DNA from: a candidate division FCPU426 bacterium
GTDB lineage: Bacteria > Oederibacteriota > PGYV01 > Palsa-1178
Reading direction: 5' to 3'
Assembly: GCA_003167475.1 (NCBI GenBank)
Contig: PMTB01000110.1
Span: 1-15,422 of the forward strand
Length of the DNA stretch: 15,422 bases
Part shown: positions 13,969 to 15,422 of the stretch, in pieces
How positions within the stretch are numbered: the first letter of the stretch is position 1
Layout: each line of letters begins with the position of its first letter
Notes under the pieces: model-generated
Databases searched by the model: none
What the model was told of the DNA's origin: nothing
The model's input: the letters and a program-made list of their open reading frames with translations, nothing else
Position numbers and translations under genes: made by a program

Positions 13969-15422
13969 ATGGCTGAAAAAAAGTACATTTTTGTGACAGG
14001 CGGCGTTGTTTCTTCGCTGGGTAAGGGAGTTGCGGCATCGTCAATTGCGGCCCTGTTGGAAGCGCGCGGCGTCAGGATCACCATGCAGAAATACGACCCG
14101 TACCTGAACGTGGACCCGGGTACCATGAGCCCTTTCCAGCACGGGGAAGTCTATGTAACCGAAGACGGCGCCGAGACGGACCTGGACCTCGGCCACTATG
14201 AAAGGTTTACCAACGCGGTGCTCACAAAGGAAAATAACGTGACCACCGGAAAGATATATTCGACCATCATAGACAGGGAACGCCGCGGCGATTACCTCGG
14301 CAAGACAGTGCAGGTAATTCCCCACGTGACAAACGAGATAAAAGACAGGCTTAAAGCCATCACAAAAGGCAGGGATGTCGATGTTGCCATAATTGAGATC
14401 GGGGGCACGGTAGGCGATATTGAAAGCCAGCCGTTTTTGGAAGCCATAAGGCAGATGCAGAAGGACATGGGCAGGGATAATGTGCTGTACGTGCACCTGA
14501 CCCTTATTCCCTATATAAAAGCTGCGGGCGAGATAAAGACAAAGCCGACCCAGCACTCGGTGGCATTGTTGCGTTCCATAGGAATACAACCGGATGTGCT
14601 TTTATGCAGGACCGAGATAAAGATAACCAAGTCCGAACGCGATAAAATAGCGCTATTTTGCAATGTTGACGACAATGCCGTAATACAGGCGCTTGATGTC
14701 CCTACGATATATGAGGTTCCCAGGATGTTCAACCACCAGGGCCTTGATGACCTGATAGTTGCCAAGCTCGGGTTAAAAGCGAAAAAGATAAACCTGAAAA
14801 CATGGGACTCGGTCGTAAGGAAGATAAAGTTCCCGGCAAGCGAAACCACGATTGCGGTCGTGGGAAAATATGTGGAAGTGCAGGACGCCTATAAATCCAT
14901 CAAGGAAGCCATCCTCCACGGGGGCATAGGCAATAATACAAAGGTAAATATAAAGTGGATAGATTCGGAAAAGGATATAGAACCGCTTATCAAAAAGAAC
15001 CATGTCGGAAAAGCATTTGCCGGAGTGAGCGGCATACTTGTACCGGGAGGGTTCGGCACGCGCGGCATAGAGGGCAAGATCGCGGCCATCAGGTACGCCA
15101 GGGAAAAGAAGATACCGTTCTTCGGCATATGTTTAGGCATGCAGGTGGCTACAATTGAGTTTGCCAGGCACGTGCTCGGCATGAAGAATGCAAATTCAAC
15201 CGAGTTTGACGACAAGACCCAGTACCCGGTAATATCAAAACTCGAGGAACAAAAGCACATAGAGTACATGGGCGCGTCCATGAGATTGGGCGCGTACCCG
15301 TGCAAAGTCAAGCCGGCCACTAAATCATACGCGGCATACAAGGAAAAGTTCATATTCGAGCGCCACAGGCACAGGTATGAATTCAACAGCCTCTACAGGG
15401 ACAAATTCGAGGAAAAAGGTTT
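13969..15422 (+). CDS. pyrG: CTP synthase (3' end beyond window)
   Basis: 484 codons of a family usually near 535-550 residues; the frame is open to the window edge. The N-terminal synthetase domain starts MAEKKYIFVTGGVVSSLGKG (ATP loop) and includes QKYDPYLNVDPGTMSPFQHGEV and DGAETDLDLGHYERF. The C-terminal glutamine amidotransferase domain has the nucleophile elbow GICLGMQ with Cys388, followed by NANSTEF and RHRHRYEFN. The HPE motif that supplies the rest of the catalytic triad lies beyond the edge. It aminates UTP to CTP using glutamine. Close linkage to kdsB, whose substrate is CTP, matches the kdsB-pyrG order known from Chlamydia and others. Confidence 0.96.
   Translation, partial: MAEKKYIFVTGGVVSSLGKGVAASSIAALLEARGVRITMQKYDPYLNVDPGTMSPFQHGEVYVTEDGAETDLDLGHYERFTNAVLTKENNVTTGKIYSTIIDRERRGDYLGKTVQVIPHVTNEIKDRLKAITKGRDVDVAIIEIGGTVGDIESQPFLEAIRQMQKDMGRDNVLYVHLTLIPYIKAAGEIKTKPTQHSVALLRSIGIQPDVLLCRTEIKITKSERDKIALFCNVDDNAVIQALDVPTIYEVPRMFNHQGLDDLIVAKLGLKAKKINLKTWDSVVRKIKFPASETTIAVVGKYVEVQDAYKSIKEAILHGGIGNNTKVNIKWIDSEKDIEPLIKKNHVGKAFAGVSGILVPGGFGTRGIEGKIAAIRYAREKKIPFFGICLGMQVATIEFARHVLGMKNANSTEFDDKTQYPVISKLEEQKHIEYMGASMRLGAYPCKVKPATKSYAAYKEKFIFERHRHRYEFNSLYRDKFEEKG

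Overview
The window is a dense, all plus-strand stretch of 14 genes from a Gram-negative (LPS-making) bacterium. Thirteen genes are complete and the last (pyrG) runs off the right edge. The content is mostly cell-envelope biosynthesis: an MsbA-like exporter, the ADP-heptose pathway, a family-9 glycosyltransferase, CMP-Kdo synthetase and CTP synthase. Ile is often coded by ATA and Arg by AGG, and the spacers carry word-like repeats. This would fit an uncultivated lineage such as Omnitrophota, Elusimicrobiota or Goldbacteria, but that assignment is a low-confidence guess.

Layout: (1) 113-3717, two translationally coupled ABC half-transporters forming a heterodimeric exporter of the TM287/288 (YheI/YheH, BmrC/D) type with one degenerate ATP site. 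(2) 3798-4508, a single lipoprotein with its own extended -10 promoter. (3) 4675-10683, msbA-like, gmhB, a repeat-filled spacer, a diverged HldA-like kinase and HldC-like nucleotidyltransferase, a GT9 heptosyltransferase-family enzyme and a LysM-DUF3108 lipoprotein. (4) 10925-12960, gmhA and a second, more canonical hldA-hldC pair. (5) 13162 to the end, kdsB then pyrG.

How they fit together: GmhA isomerises sedoheptulose-7-phosphate, an HldA kinase adds the 1-phosphate, GmhB removes the 7-phosphate and HldC adenylylates to ADP-D,D-heptose. No HldD epimerase is present here. The GT9 enzyme would use the nucleotide-heptose, KdsB supplies CMP-Kdo from the CTP made by PyrG, and MsbA flips the lipid A-core product. 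Two HldA/HldC pairs with different motifs sit 4 kb apart, so either the pathway is redundant or the first pair makes a different nucleotide sugar.

The most unusual non-coding content is a set of intergenic repeats. Three sequence families (AAGCCAA, AATCCCA, GAATTCC) are all built from 7-nt iterated words, and two of them are arranged as inverted repeats. Two ~165-180 bp copies of the AAGCCAA palindrome bracket the gmhA-hldA-hldC unit, and a third copy end lies at base 1. A separate GC-rich nested palindrome sits between gmhB and the first kinase gene. No RNA genes, CRISPR arrays, transposases or defence genes were seen.
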